Source: Nitrososphaerota archaeon
GTDB taxonomy: Archaea; Thermoproteota; Nitrososphaeria; Nitrososphaerales; UBA183
Direction of reading: 5' to 3'
Length of the DNA stretch: 20,076 nucleotides
Assembly (NCBI GenBank): GCA_029785685.1
Contig: JAFLZE010000018.1
Coordinates: 1 to 20,076 of the forward strand
The notes beneath the pieces were generated by a model. That model saw only the letters and a program-made list of their open reading frames with translations. It was not told the origin of the DNA and did not search any database. Every line of letters starts with the position of its first letter. Within the stretch, counting starts at the first letter, position 1. The translations under genes were made by a program, and so were the position numbers. Of the stretch, positions 7,366 to 14,024 are shown in pieces.

Positions 7366-8801
7366 GGGACGATCCCCTGAGCCGCTTGAAGAAGCAACGG
7401 GCTCATGTAGACACCAATGCCGAGGGCGACCAAGAGGTTGGCGAGCGGGATGGCTACCGACAACCAATTCTCGCGTGCAGAGTTTGTTCCTTGTTTCGCT
7501 GCTTTATCCTCGAGTGTGCCCCCTCCCGTTGGGCTGACACCGAATACCATTCGTACCGATTGCCTGTTGAGTCCGATGAAAGTGTAGGTGTAGACAGCCG
7601 CCAGGAGGAGGACCAGAGCGAAGTTCCCTGTGCTCATGGCCTGTGCGATTATCATGAATTCGCCCACGAACACCCCGAACGGCGGAGCCCCCGTCACCGC
7701 GAGACAGGAAAGCGCGAAGAGGTAGCCGCTATACTTCAGCCTCGAGGCCACTCCCTGGACCTCGGCCATGCTCTTGCTTTCATAGGAGACCAAGATGTTA
7801 CCGGCCCCGTAGAAGGCCGAAGACTTGGCGAAGGCGTGGGCGACAATCTGTATGACCGCCCCGATTGCCCCGACGCCGCCTAGGGCGAAACCAACCAAGA
7901 TAATGCCCATGTTCTCCATGCTGGAGTACGCGAGCATTCGCTTGTAGTTCCGCTGATAGCCGATTATGATAGCTGCGAGCAGGGCGGTGAAGATTCCGAA
8001 TCCTATTAGCAAGTTCTGCATCGCGGCGAAGGAGGCAAGACCCTGGAGGAGGTTGAAGGTCCTCACCAAGGCGTAGATCGAAGTGGGGAGGAGGATGCCT
8101 GAGAACATAGCGCTGACAGGGGAAGGCGCTTCGCTGTGCGCGTCGGGAAGCCAGGCGTGCATGGGGGCGATTCCTGCTTTAGTGCCGTAACCCACCAGTG
8201 CGAAGCCGACCGCCAGAGGCATGAGCAATCCGGCCTGTAACGGCCCGGCCGTGAGGTCTGAGATCAGGAGAGTCCCTTGCGAGAAGTAGACGAAGATTAC
8301 CGAGAGCAGGGAGGATACGAGTCCCGCGGAGACTATCAGTGTGTAGCGCCACGCCGCTTCGACGCTGGTCCTTTCCCGCTCGAGCGCCACCAAGAGTGCG
8401 CTCGTAACCGTCGTTGCCTCGATTGCGATCCAGACAAAGCCGAGGTCGTTGACCGTGACCGCGAGCAGCATGGTGAACGCAAAGAGGTCGAGCAGGGAGT
8501 AGTACCACCTGAAGCGGATGAGGGGCTCGTTGATCCTCTTCACGTGGAACCATGAATACGCCACCGAGGTGAAGAAGATGGACGAAATGGTGATTGTCAT
8601 TATTCTTGTCAGTCCGTCGGAATAGAAGAAGCCGAATGCTCCCGAAGCCCCAGAGGCGAGCAAGAGCAAGGAGACCAGAACAGCAGCGGCGGAGGACACG
8701 AGAGATGCGAGAATCTCGACCCCGTCCCTAGGGACAAGCGAAATCGCTGCCCCGACTGCAGGTGCCGCGAGCAACCCTACGAACAGGATAGACTGGTCCA
8801 T
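7362..8801 (-). CDS. Ehr complex antiporter-like subunit (HyfF/NuoN-like)
   Basis: A 479-residue polytopic membrane protein, the second antiporter-like subunit. Conserved charges of the proton path are present: Glu128 (FVWIAIEATTVTSALL), Lys208 (GYGTKAGIAPMHAWLPDAH), His215, Asp220, His222, and later YKRMLAYSSMENMG and HAFAKSSAFYGAGNI with their lysines. The length matches HyfF/HycC-type proteins without the long C-terminal arm found in the HyfB-like subunit. It begins with ATG 8801, 7 bases after the HyfE-like stop, and ends in an ATGA overlap with the large-subunit gene. Conservation of these residues suggests that ion pumping is kept even though the catalytic nickel site is lost. Confidence 0.9.
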   Translation of the reverse strand: MDQSILFVGLLAAPAVGAAISLVPRDGVEILASLVSSAAAVLVSLLLLASGASGAFGFFYSDGLTRIMTITISSIFFTSVAYSWFHVKRINEPLIRFRWYYSLLDLFAFTMLLAVTVNDLGFVWIAIEATTVTSALLVALERERTSVEAAWRYTLIVSAGLVSSLLSVIFVYFSQGTLLISDLTAGPLQAGLLMPLAVGFALVGYGTKAGIAPMHAWLPDAHSEAPSPVSAMFSGILLPTSIYALVRTFNLLQGLASFAAMQNLLIGFGIFTALLAAIIIGYQRNYKRMLAYSSMENMGIILVGFALGGVGAIGAVIQIVAHAFAKSSAFYGAGNILVSYESKSMAEVQGVASRLKYSGYLFALSCLAVTGAPPFGVFVGEFMIIAQAMSTGNFALVLLLAAVYTYTFIGLNRQSVRMVFGVSPTGGGTLEDKAAKQGTNSARENWLSVAIPLANLLVALGIGVYMSPLLLQAAQGIVP

Positions 8802-8808
8802 TCCCTTA

Positions 8809-9468
8809 TCACCCTGTGAGTTGCTCTAGTTCGGGCTCTTCGAGCGTCCGTAGAACATCCCTTGTAGCGGACAGGATCACGCCGACTAGGACAACACCCA
8901 GGATATCTAGGACTACGGCGAACTCGATCAGAAGGGGTATGGTCGGCGCGATGAGCGCGCCCGCATAGAGGACAGCGTTCTCTTCCTCTAGGAATCCCGT
9001 CATCTGCGTGAGCGCGTTCCTCCTGGTCACTATGAGGAGAAAGCTGAGGAGCACGAGGACAAAGGGAACCGATGCAGAAGGGTTTGATAGGGTAGGAAGC
9101 AGCGCGGTCTTGAAGAGAGCGTATCCTCCGATTGTCATCAGCACGCCTACAATGACCAATGAGGGCACCCTCTGGCCTGTCCCGCTCTCCCTCAGGCTGT
9201 GCTTGAAGCGTCGGACCTGGTAGAGCATCACGACGGGGATCAGGATTCCTCTGATCCCGGCGGTTATCGCCGCGAGATACAGGAGGTCGGCCACTCCCGA
9301 CTCCAGATAGAGGACTACGAAGAAGCCCGCAAGAAGCAGCGATTGAACGGCCACTGCCCGTATTGTCGGGTCGACAAAGGTCTGGCTCTGGAGATAGAGA
9401 GCTGACAGGATCACCAGTATCCCCAGCAACCCCGCAACCTCGCCTAGGAGCGATGCAGGAATGGTCAT
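8809..9468 (-). CDS. Ehr complex HyfE-like membrane subunit (NuoK-related)
   Basis: A 219-residue hydrophobic protein with about six to seven membrane segments, the length of HyfE (about 216). HyfE-type subunits contain a NuoK-like half and connect the antiporter subunits to the membrane arm. Recognisable segments are the acidic residue in the helix YLESGVADLLYLAAITAGI and the motif ALTQMTGFLEEENAVLY, which corresponds to the conserved Q-x-x-G-x-x-x-x-E-N segment of NuoK/HyfE. The charged tail (TLEEPELEQLTG) is cytoplasmic by prediction. It starts at ATG 9468 in an ATGA overlap with the HyfC-like gene. Confidence 0.85.
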   Translation of the reverse strand: MTIPASLLGEVAGLLGILVILSALYLQSQTFVDPTIRAVAVQSLLLAGFFVVLYLESGVADLLYLAAITAGIRGILIPVVMLYQVRRFKHSLRESGTGQRVPSLVIVGVLMTIGGYALFKTALLPTLSNPSASVPFVLVLLSFLLIVTRRNALTQMTGFLEEENAVLYAGALIAPTIPLLIEFAVVLDILGVVLVGVILSATRDVLRTLEEPELEQLTG

Positions 9469-10436
9469 GGAACTGGCCCGCCTCCCACCAGAAAAAACGC
9501 TATGACCGCGAGAAGCCCGAGGCTGAACGAGATGGCGAGAAAGTCGAGGATCTTGAAGAGGCGCAACTTGGCGAAGGTCTCTTCAGTTATCACTATCACC
9601 GCTGCCAGTCCTAATAGCTTGAGGAACAGGGTGCCGACCGAGTACAGGGCACCTGTGACGGAGACCTGGCTTGACATCCACCAGGGAAGCAAGAAGACGT
9701 TCAGGAAGACCGACATGAGCATGAACTGCTTCATGTAGCCGCCCCACCTCGAAAGCGCAAGGAGCTTCCCGGAGTGTTCCATCACCTTGGCGTCGTCGAG
9801 CATCCCGAACTCCATCAAGCCCGAGCTCTCGACCGGGAGCCGACCTGTTTCGACGAGCAGTAGCATGAAGAACGCACCAAGCACAAGTATGTGGGTCGCC
9901 GAAAGGTACCAAGCCGTCGAGGTCGCCAGGAGGTTGTTGGTCACGTATGGGTTGTTGGTCCCAGTGATTAGGGCGACTCCAAAGAAGACCATAATCAAGG
10001 TGGGCTCGGCCAAGGCGGAAAATGAGGCGCTCCTGCTTGCGCCAAGGGCTGTGTAATTAGTATGGGCGTCGATAGCGGCGATGATTCCCACGATTCCAGC
10101 GAGGCCGAACATCAGCGCCCCTCCCAGCAGGTCGAGAAGTATGCCGTATGGGAGGGGATAAGGAGTCACAATAGGGATGACCAGAGAGATGATGATGTAG
10201 GCAGTAAAGGATAGGAAGGGGGCTAGAACGAAGAAGCTGGACGCCCTCTCGGGCACGACCACCTCCTTCCTGAAGAGCTTCACGAGGTCATAGTAGGGCT
10301 GAAGCAGCGGCGGGCCGTGTTTGGATTCTATTATCGCCTTCAGCCTGTTTATGATTCCAGCTACCAGAGGGGAGAGGAAGAGAGCCGTGCCAACTTGGAT
10401 GACGTTTATGATCTGAAGTGTGAGCTGGTCTGTCAA
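9465..10436 (-). CDS. Ehr complex HyfC/HycD-like subunit (NuoH-like)
   Basis: A 323-residue membrane protein of the NuoH/HycD/EchB family, which anchors the peripheral arm at the head of the membrane domain. Motifs: ESKHGPPLLQPYYDLVKLF (37-55), the cytoplasmic loop typical of HycD; SASFSALAEPTLI (about 136-148); and VETGRLPVESSGLMEFGMLD (195-214) with the conserved glutamates. It is the first gene of the complex. The start is a TTG at 10436 with no in-frame ATG nearby; the family-like sequence begins within about ten residues. The leader from the predicted promoter at 10513-10520 is about 55 bases. Gene order C-E-F-G-I-B differs from E. coli hyf, where the B-type subunit comes early. Confidence 0.9.
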   Translation of the reverse strand: MTDQLTLQIINVIQVGTALFLSPLVAGIINRLKAIIESKHGPPLLQPYYDLVKLFRKEVVVPERASSFFVLAPFLSFTAYIIISLVIPIVTPYPLPYGILLDLLGGALMFGLAGIVGIIAAIDAHTNYTALGASRSASFSALAEPTLIMVFFGVALITGTNNPYVTNNLLATSTAWYLSATHILVLGAFFMLLLVETGRLPVESSGLMEFGMLDDAKVMEHSGKLLALSRWGGYMKQFMLMSVFLNVFLLPWWMSSQVSVTGALYSVGTLFLKLLGLAAVIVITEETFAKLRLFKILDFLAISFSLGLLAVIAFFLVGGGPVP

Positions 10437-10512
10437 AGTGCCATCATTCCAATAGAGGGTGTTCGAATTTTATGCCTGATACACAGGACTTGCGGTGCCT
10501 CCCGGGCGTCTG

Positions 10513-10520
10513 TAATTAAA
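10513..10520 (-). promoter_or_regulatory. TATA box of the Ehr operon
   Basis: Read on the minus strand this is TTTAATTA, lying directly downstream of the palindromic operator. That is the same arrangement as the stress-protein promoter. Predicted transcription start is near 10491. Confidence 0.6.
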
Positions 10521-10539
10521 TGTAACTGTTGTTACATTT
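10518..10539. promoter_or_regulatory. Palindromic operator, copy 2 (Ehr operon)
   Basis: Nine-base arms AAATGTAAC and GTTACATTT around TGTT, a perfect 22-base inverted repeat and the best copy of the three. It overlaps the TATA box by three bases. It lies in the 129-base gap between the stop of the ChrB-N-like gene and the first gene of the complex, so the six genes very probably have their own regulated promoter. Confidence 0.8.
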
Positions 10540-10565
10540 CCAAGATGGACTGGGCGGCGAGTCGA

Positions 10566-11111
10566 TTACTTGTTGATTCCGAGGGGCTGTGCTTTCTCCG
10601 CGAAGCTAGCCAGTGCCTTCTTGCATCTTGACAGAATCTTATCGACCTTGGAAGCGTCCTCGTCACGTCCATACCCCTTCTCTTTCACGTCCTTGTACCA
10701 CCTTTCGAGTGCTTCGAGGCTCTGTTCGAGTTCATCTGTCTCTTCGTAGGTGGTTTTCTTGTTTGTGAGGTTCTCGCTTATCTCATCCAGGAATTCCTGG
10801 CATTCTTCGTAGATTTCGTCGTACTGCTTCCGCCTATCCTCTTGGAACAGTTTTGAGAGTACGGCTTCGTCCGGCATTTCCAGTGCATTGGCAGCCATTA
10901 CCAGAATCGTTCCATGCTTCTTGAATTCGGATCTGAACTGTCCAATCTCCTTTCTGACCCGAGGTGTGTTAGGCAGGATGCAGAGAGAAACGGGCGGATA
11001 GAGGGCACCAAGCTTCTTGAGGTTCCTCCACGCCCTCACCCTCAACTTCGAAGGTTCGTTCGGAAGGTCGTAGGCAACTACGACCCACCTGTCAGCCGAC
11101 GACTCGCTCAT
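10566..11111 (-). CDS. ChrB N-terminal-domain-like protein
   Basis: A 181-residue soluble protein. Residues 9-50 (RWVVVAYDLPNEPSKLR, RAWRNLKKLGALY, CILPNTPRVRKEI) match the N-terminal domain of ChrB, the protein that accompanies chromate exporter ChrA in bacteria and senses chromate. The rest is helical and highly charged (EDRRKQYDEIYEECQEFLDE, EETDELEQSLEALERWY), as in the second half of that domain. The C-terminal metal-dependent ChrB domain is absent and there is no chrA nearby, so a chromate role is not supported; similar stand-alone proteins are mostly uncharacterised. I chose ATG 11111, just before the homology; codons up to 11222 overlap the upstream gene. A TTAAAT-like box about 25-30 bases before the ATG may give a separate leaderless transcript. 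Confidence 0.75.
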   Translation of the reverse strand: MSESSADRWVVVAYDLPNEPSKLRVRAWRNLKKLGALYPPVSLCILPNTPRVRKEIGQFRSEFKKHGTILVMAANALEMPDEAVLSKLFQEDRRKQYDEIYEECQEFLDEISENLTNKKTTYEETDELEQSLEALERWYKDVKEKGYGRDEDASKVDKILSRCKKALASFAEKAQPLGINK

Positions 11112-11166
11112 GAGATGAATCCGAGACCAACTTGTCGATTTAAGCCTACCATGTGCTGCTGACCTG

Positions 11167-11865
11167 TTACCTGCCTCCAGTGCGGAGACCGTTCGCAAGT
11201 TGTTCGAAGATGGATCTCTCATCGCCTATGAGTTGTCTCAGCTCCGACACCACGAGTTCAACATCATAGTCCACCCTTTCAAGTTGAACGTCCCTTGTGG
11301 ATGTATCAAGGACAGCGTAAGACGCCCTAGGGTCTCCATCCTTCGGCATTCCTACGCTCCCGGGGTTAACAATCCATCGAGTCCCATCTTTGATTTCGTA
11401 CGGCACGTGCGTGTGCCCCAGCAAGAGCAGATTCACCCCTTCGACCTCAAGACCGGCAGCCTCCTCCTTCGTGATGTACCTGTAGAGCTCGTCCCCGGGG
11501 GCTGCGTGCAGAGCCCTGACCCTCAAGTCTCCGTATGCAAGGTCGAGGGTCTTCTCCGCTCGTCCAAGCATCTGCAAGGCCCTCCTCGGCGTCCTCTGAA
11601 AGGTAATCCTTTCCCTGGTTCTTACGGCCGCCTCATGCGTCCTCGGACTGCTCCTGCAGTCCAGACCGAAAGCGGCAGCTACGTCGTGATTGCCCACCAC
11701 TCGCTTCGCCCTCATCCTCTTCAGCCTAGAGTAGACCTCAAATGGCGATGGTCCGTAGTCTACGACATCGCCCAAGAAAATCACGTCGTCGTATCTGGCC
11801 CTTTCAAGGACAGCATCTAGCGCTGAAAAGTTGGAGTGAATGTCTGAGATGAGAAGGACCTTCAA
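11167..11865 (-). CDS. Metallophosphoesterase, YfcE/MJ0936-like
   Basis: A 232-residue calcineurin-like phosphoesterase with all motifs: Asp8-x-His10 (LLISDIHSN), Asp33 (GDVVDYGPS), Asn59-His60 (VVGNHD), His120 (RALHAAPGDE) and Gly-His151-Thr-His153 (LLLLGHTHVPY). The closing INPGSVGMP-type segment (WIVNPGSVGMPKDG) is the hallmark of the small YfcE/MJ0936 group of di-metal phosphodiesterases, whose natural substrates are mostly unknown. It is cytoplasmic. The start is TTG 11865, about 30 bases after the shared TATA box, giving a very short leader. It is divergent from the RHH operon and shares its operator. The ChrB-N-like gene follows after 55 bases. Confidence 0.88.
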   Translation of the reverse strand: MKVLLISDIHSNFSALDAVLERARYDDVIFLGDVVDYGPSPFEVYSRLKRMRAKRVVGNHDVAAAFGLDCRSSPRTHEAAVRTRERITFQRTPRRALQMLGRAEKTLDLAYGDLRVRALHAAPGDELYRYITKEEAAGLEVEGVNLLLLGHTHVPYEIKDGTRWIVNPGSVGMPKDGDPRASYAVLDTSTRDVQLERVDYDVELVVSELRQLIGDERSIFEQLANGLRTGGR

Positions 11866-11892
11866 TTTTGTCCGGAATCGCCCGAAAGCGGC

Positions 11893-11903
11893 AATTATAT
11901 ATT
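11893..11903. promoter_or_regulatory. Shared, nearly symmetric TATA box of a divergent promoter
   Basis: The AT run AATTATATATT can be read as a TATA box on either strand. Its centre is 33 bases from the TTG at 11865 (minus) and 37 bases from the TTG at 11935 (plus), right for short-leader transcripts in both directions. No second box is visible in the 69-base gap. Confidence 0.55.
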
Positions 11904-11908
11904 CTCTA

Positions 11909-11924
11909 TGTAACCACCGTTACA
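11909..11924. promoter_or_regulatory. Palindromic operator, copy 3 (divergent promoter)
   Basis: TGTAAC-CACC-GTTACA, perfect six-base arms. Relative to the plus-strand operon it lies between the TATA box and the predicted start site, where a bound protein would block initiation. Relative to the minus-strand metallophosphoesterase it lies just upstream of the TATA box, as in the other two promoters. Confidence 0.78.
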
Positions 11925-11934
11925 GTCGACAGAC

Positions 11935-12252
11935 TTGCTTCGAAAGGGAAAGAGGAAAGCGTCCGCCGAAATCGTGGAGTTTTCGGTCGGCAGTGGGGAC
12001 TACAAGCGTTTCGAGCAGTTCGCCGTCGCCCACCGCCTCACTCAGGACGACGCACTGCGAGCCGTCCTGATTGAGGGAATCAATCGATATTGGCCACAAC
12101 AGCTTGCCTATATGGAGAAAGACTACTCCGAACTGGAGAAAAAGTTCAAAGAATACAGTAGAGATAATGAGACCCTCAGGAAGATCTATTCTCAGAACCA
12201 CGAGTTTGGGAGGCTCCTGGAAGCCGAGAAAAAAGAAGGGAGGGGTAAGTGA
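11935..12252 (+). CDS. Small ribbon-helix-helix-like protein A
   Basis: A 105-residue protein, not recognised by name. A basic N-terminus (MLRKGKRKAS) leads into one strand (EIVEFSVG) and two helices (DYKRFEQFAVAHR; TQDDALRAVLIEGINRYW), the pattern of a ribbon-helix-helix DNA-binding domain. A long charged, probably coiled-coil helix follows (residues 58-100). The next gene encodes a protein with the same plan, so the two look like distant paralogues that could form a heterodimer. Start TTG 11935 is 10 bases after the operator, consistent with autoregulation. It is the first gene of a six-gene operon; its stop abuts the next ATG. DNA binding is inferred from the fold pattern only. Confidence 0.7.
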   Translation: MLRKGKRKASAEIVEFSVGSGDYKRFEQFAVAHRLTQDDALRAVLIEGINRYWPQQLAYMEKDYSELEKKFKEYSRDNETLRKIYSQNHEFGRLLEAEKKEGRGK

Positions 12253-12741
12253 ATGTTCAATGTGTTCAGTTCCGCCAAGTGGAAGCAGCACCCTACAGAG
12301 GTCGATACGCATTCCATCATTGAGGTAGGCAACTCAGAGGAGTCGGTCAAGATAACCGCCAGATTCGAGGGAAAGACCTGGAAGGAGATATCGAGTTTCG
12401 CCCGGCAGATGGGATACACCGCGATGAAAGAGTTGCTCCCGATACTCTTCTCCTACGGAGTCACAGATGAGGAAGGCGTTGACATCGATAAGCGTCGTTC
12501 GGAGATGCTCGCGCTAGGAGGGAGATACGCGGCCATGAAGTTCGAGTCATACCAACTCTTCTCGGACAACAGGGCTTTGTCCATGGCCCTTTCGACACTG
12601 CTACCCGAGAATAAGAAGCTCAGAAAGCTGCTGACCGAGAAGGGCCTCACCCCGGCAAAGCATGAACAGTGGGATGACTGGGCGCAGGATAAGATTGACA
12701 GTTTCTACAAAAAGTACGTCTTCATCCTCAAGGAAACCTAG
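12253..12741 (+). CDS. Ribbon-helix-helix-like protein B with helical C-terminus
   Basis: A 162-residue protein of unknown family. Residues 33-70 repeat the plan of the preceding protein: a strand (SVKITARFEG), helix (TWKEISSFARQMGY), helix (AMKELLPILFSYGV). A helical region follows (RYAAMKFESYQLFSDNRALS, then LLPENKKLRKLL) that lines up loosely with the coiled coil of protein A, plus a C-terminal segment rich in Trp, Asp and Lys. It lacks the strongly basic start of protein A. Its ATG follows the previous TGA directly, and its TAG abuts the next ATG, so production of the two is probably coupled. It may be a partner of protein A in DNA binding, or an inhibitor of it. Confidence 0.65.
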   Translation: MFNVFSSAKWKQHPTEVDTHSIIEVGNSEESVKITARFEGKTWKEISSFARQMGYTAMKELLPILFSYGVTDEEGVDIDKRRSEMLALGGRYAAMKFESYQLFSDNRALSMALSTLLPENKKLRKLLTEKGLTPAKHEQWDDWAQDKIDSFYKKYVFILKET

Positions 12742-13581
12742 ATGAGTTTGGTTTCGACTTTCCTGGCCGCGAATCTCTGGGAGCTGGTTTCGAACGCAAA
12801 GCACTCGGTGAAGATCGGTATCTCGAGTGAGAGTCAGCTGGATCAGGTCGCGTCCGTTCTCATGAAGGCTTCGAAACCGCGCGCAAACGTAGAACTCCAT
12901 GCGAGGTCGTTCGGTCTGCATACCAGGCGTGTCGATATGTGGGAGAAGCTACTTGCGAATGGGGTTCAGGCAACTTGGGACCCGGACCTGGACCTTGGCG
13001 CCGTTTCAGTAGACGGAACATGCTACCATCTCGAGGAAGGGGAGCTCACGCAGGTCGAAGCAAAGGATCTCAGGCTCGGAAAAGCAGGATTTCTCGGAGT
13101 TCTCAAGGGGAGACTCGAAAGCGGCCAGAGACTCGCGGGCAAAGGTGGCTTTTCGTTTCTCTTGGTCATCGAACGAGACGGAAAACGCTACCCATTGTTT
13201 GCGGGAAAGGACGTCATCACATTAGACTTGAGGACCGGCGACACTCTTAGGGTAGCCTATCTGTCCATAGCCGGTGACAGCACCTACAACGGAAGGACTG
13301 CACCAACACAGGTATTCCTAGAGGCGCTGTCGGTAGAGGTGTCAAAGCAGCATCCCGACAAGCAGCCTGTGCTTTGGCTGACGACCAGAGATGAAATCAA
13401 AAGGCTCCTTGAGGACTTTCCGGTCCCTTCTTTCACGACCAAGAAGAAGGAGGCGTGGGTGGAAACGGCAAGAGCCCGGATAGCCCTTGGTTTGAAGAAA
13501 CGAATGTTCTACGTAGACGGTGACGACGAACGGCATCTCTATGCTAGGATTCGAGGAAAAGTATTGCCTGGTTCCCCATGA
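12742..13581 (+). CDS. Uncharacterised protein, putative PLD/TrmB-like plus OB-fold-like domains
   Basis: A 279-residue soluble protein without a recognised family. Three parts can be seen. Residues 8-95 alternate helices and strands (WELVSNAKHSVKIGISSES, VELHARSF, GVQATWDPDLDLGAVSVDG). They resemble the non-catalytic PLD-like half used in TrmB-type regulators, but lack an HxK motif. Residues 112-200 are mostly strands (GVLKGRLESG, FSFLLVIERDGKRYPLFAG, GDTLRVAYLSIAG, VFLEALSVEV) in an order that suggests an OB fold. Residues 210-279 are a mixed, basic tail. Its stop overlaps the Nudix start (ATGA). It may bind nucleic acid or a nucleotide, possibly handing a ligand to the Nudix enzyme; this is inference. 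Confidence 0.6.
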   Translation: MSLVSTFLAANLWELVSNAKHSVKIGISSESQLDQVASVLMKASKPRANVELHARSFGLHTRRVDMWEKLLANGVQATWDPDLDLGAVSVDGTCYHLEEGELTQVEAKDLRLGKAGFLGVLKGRLESGQRLAGKGGFSFLLVIERDGKRYPLFAGKDVITLDLRTGDTLRVAYLSIAGDSTYNGRTAPTQVFLEALSVEVSKQHPDKQPVLWLTTRDEIKRLLEDFPVPSFTTKKKEAWVETARARIALGLKKRMFYVDGDDERHLYARIRGKVLPGSP

Positions 13582-14024
13582 AGAGAGTCGAGCAGCTCGA
13601 CGAAAGCATTCGTGTCATCGCGTCGGTAGCTATCGGAAAGGACTGTAAAATCCCGCTCATCAACGAGCGGGAGGAGCCCTACCACGGCAGATGGGTACTA
13701 CCACAGGGATACGTCAAGACCTGCGAACAAGTTCCCGACGCCGCACGAAGGGAGGTTAAAGAGGAGCTTCGCGTGGAAGTCGAACTCCAGGGATTGGTGG
13801 GCGTCTACGACGATTTCATCTCAGAAGGTACGGGGAATACCCACTACCTCTTCGTCTGCTATAGCGGGAAATTGGTGGGAGCGGCAAACCCTCGCCCGAC
13901 ACCAGAGGCTGTGGATATGGTGTGGGTTGACCCGGCCCGAGGCTCATTTGACAGCCCAGACGTCGCAAGACGGACGCTGACGGATGCGTCGAAACTAGGG
14001 AGGAGGCGGTTCAGGTATCGTTGA
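13578..14024 (+). CDS. Nudix hydrolase
   Basis: A 148-residue single-domain Nudix hydrolase. The Nudix box spans residues 45-67: G-x5-E-x7-R-E-V-K-E-E-L, read in GYVKTCEQVPD and AARREVKEELRVEV. The catalytic REVKEE helix is intact, but the usual glycine two residues after it is Arg. WVLPQGYV before the box is typical for small-molecule or dinucleotide-polyphosphate Nudix enzymes. The protein should hydrolyse a nucleoside diphosphate linked to X; the substrate cannot be told. It sits in the RHH operon, overlapping both neighbours by four bases (ATGA upstream, TTGA downstream). Nudix proteins can also be ligand-sensing regulators; here the catalytic residues favour activity. Confidence 0.88.
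   Translation: MKRVEQLDESIRVIASVAIGKDCKIPLINEREEPYHGRWVLPQGYVKTCEQVPDAARREVKEELRVEVELQGLVGVYDDFISEGTGNTHYLFVCYSGKLVGAANPRPTPEAVDMVWVDPARGSFDSPDVARRTLTDASKLGRRRFRYR

Noticed and set aside
3200..10436. Calling the six-gene complex a functional [NiFe] hydrogenase (Hyf/Mbh)
   Set aside because: All nickel-ligating cysteines are missing from the large subunit and no maturation protease or hyp genes are in the window.
3200..10436. Calling the complex respiratory complex I
   Set aside because: Too few subunits (no NuoA, J, K set or NuoI as separate genes); the HyfE-like and HyfB-like subunits are specific to the hydrogenase-type branch.
11160..11175. A single GTTAC half-site near the end of the metallophosphoesterase gene
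   Set aside because: It lacks the second arm and lies in coding sequence; counted as chance rather than a fourth operator.
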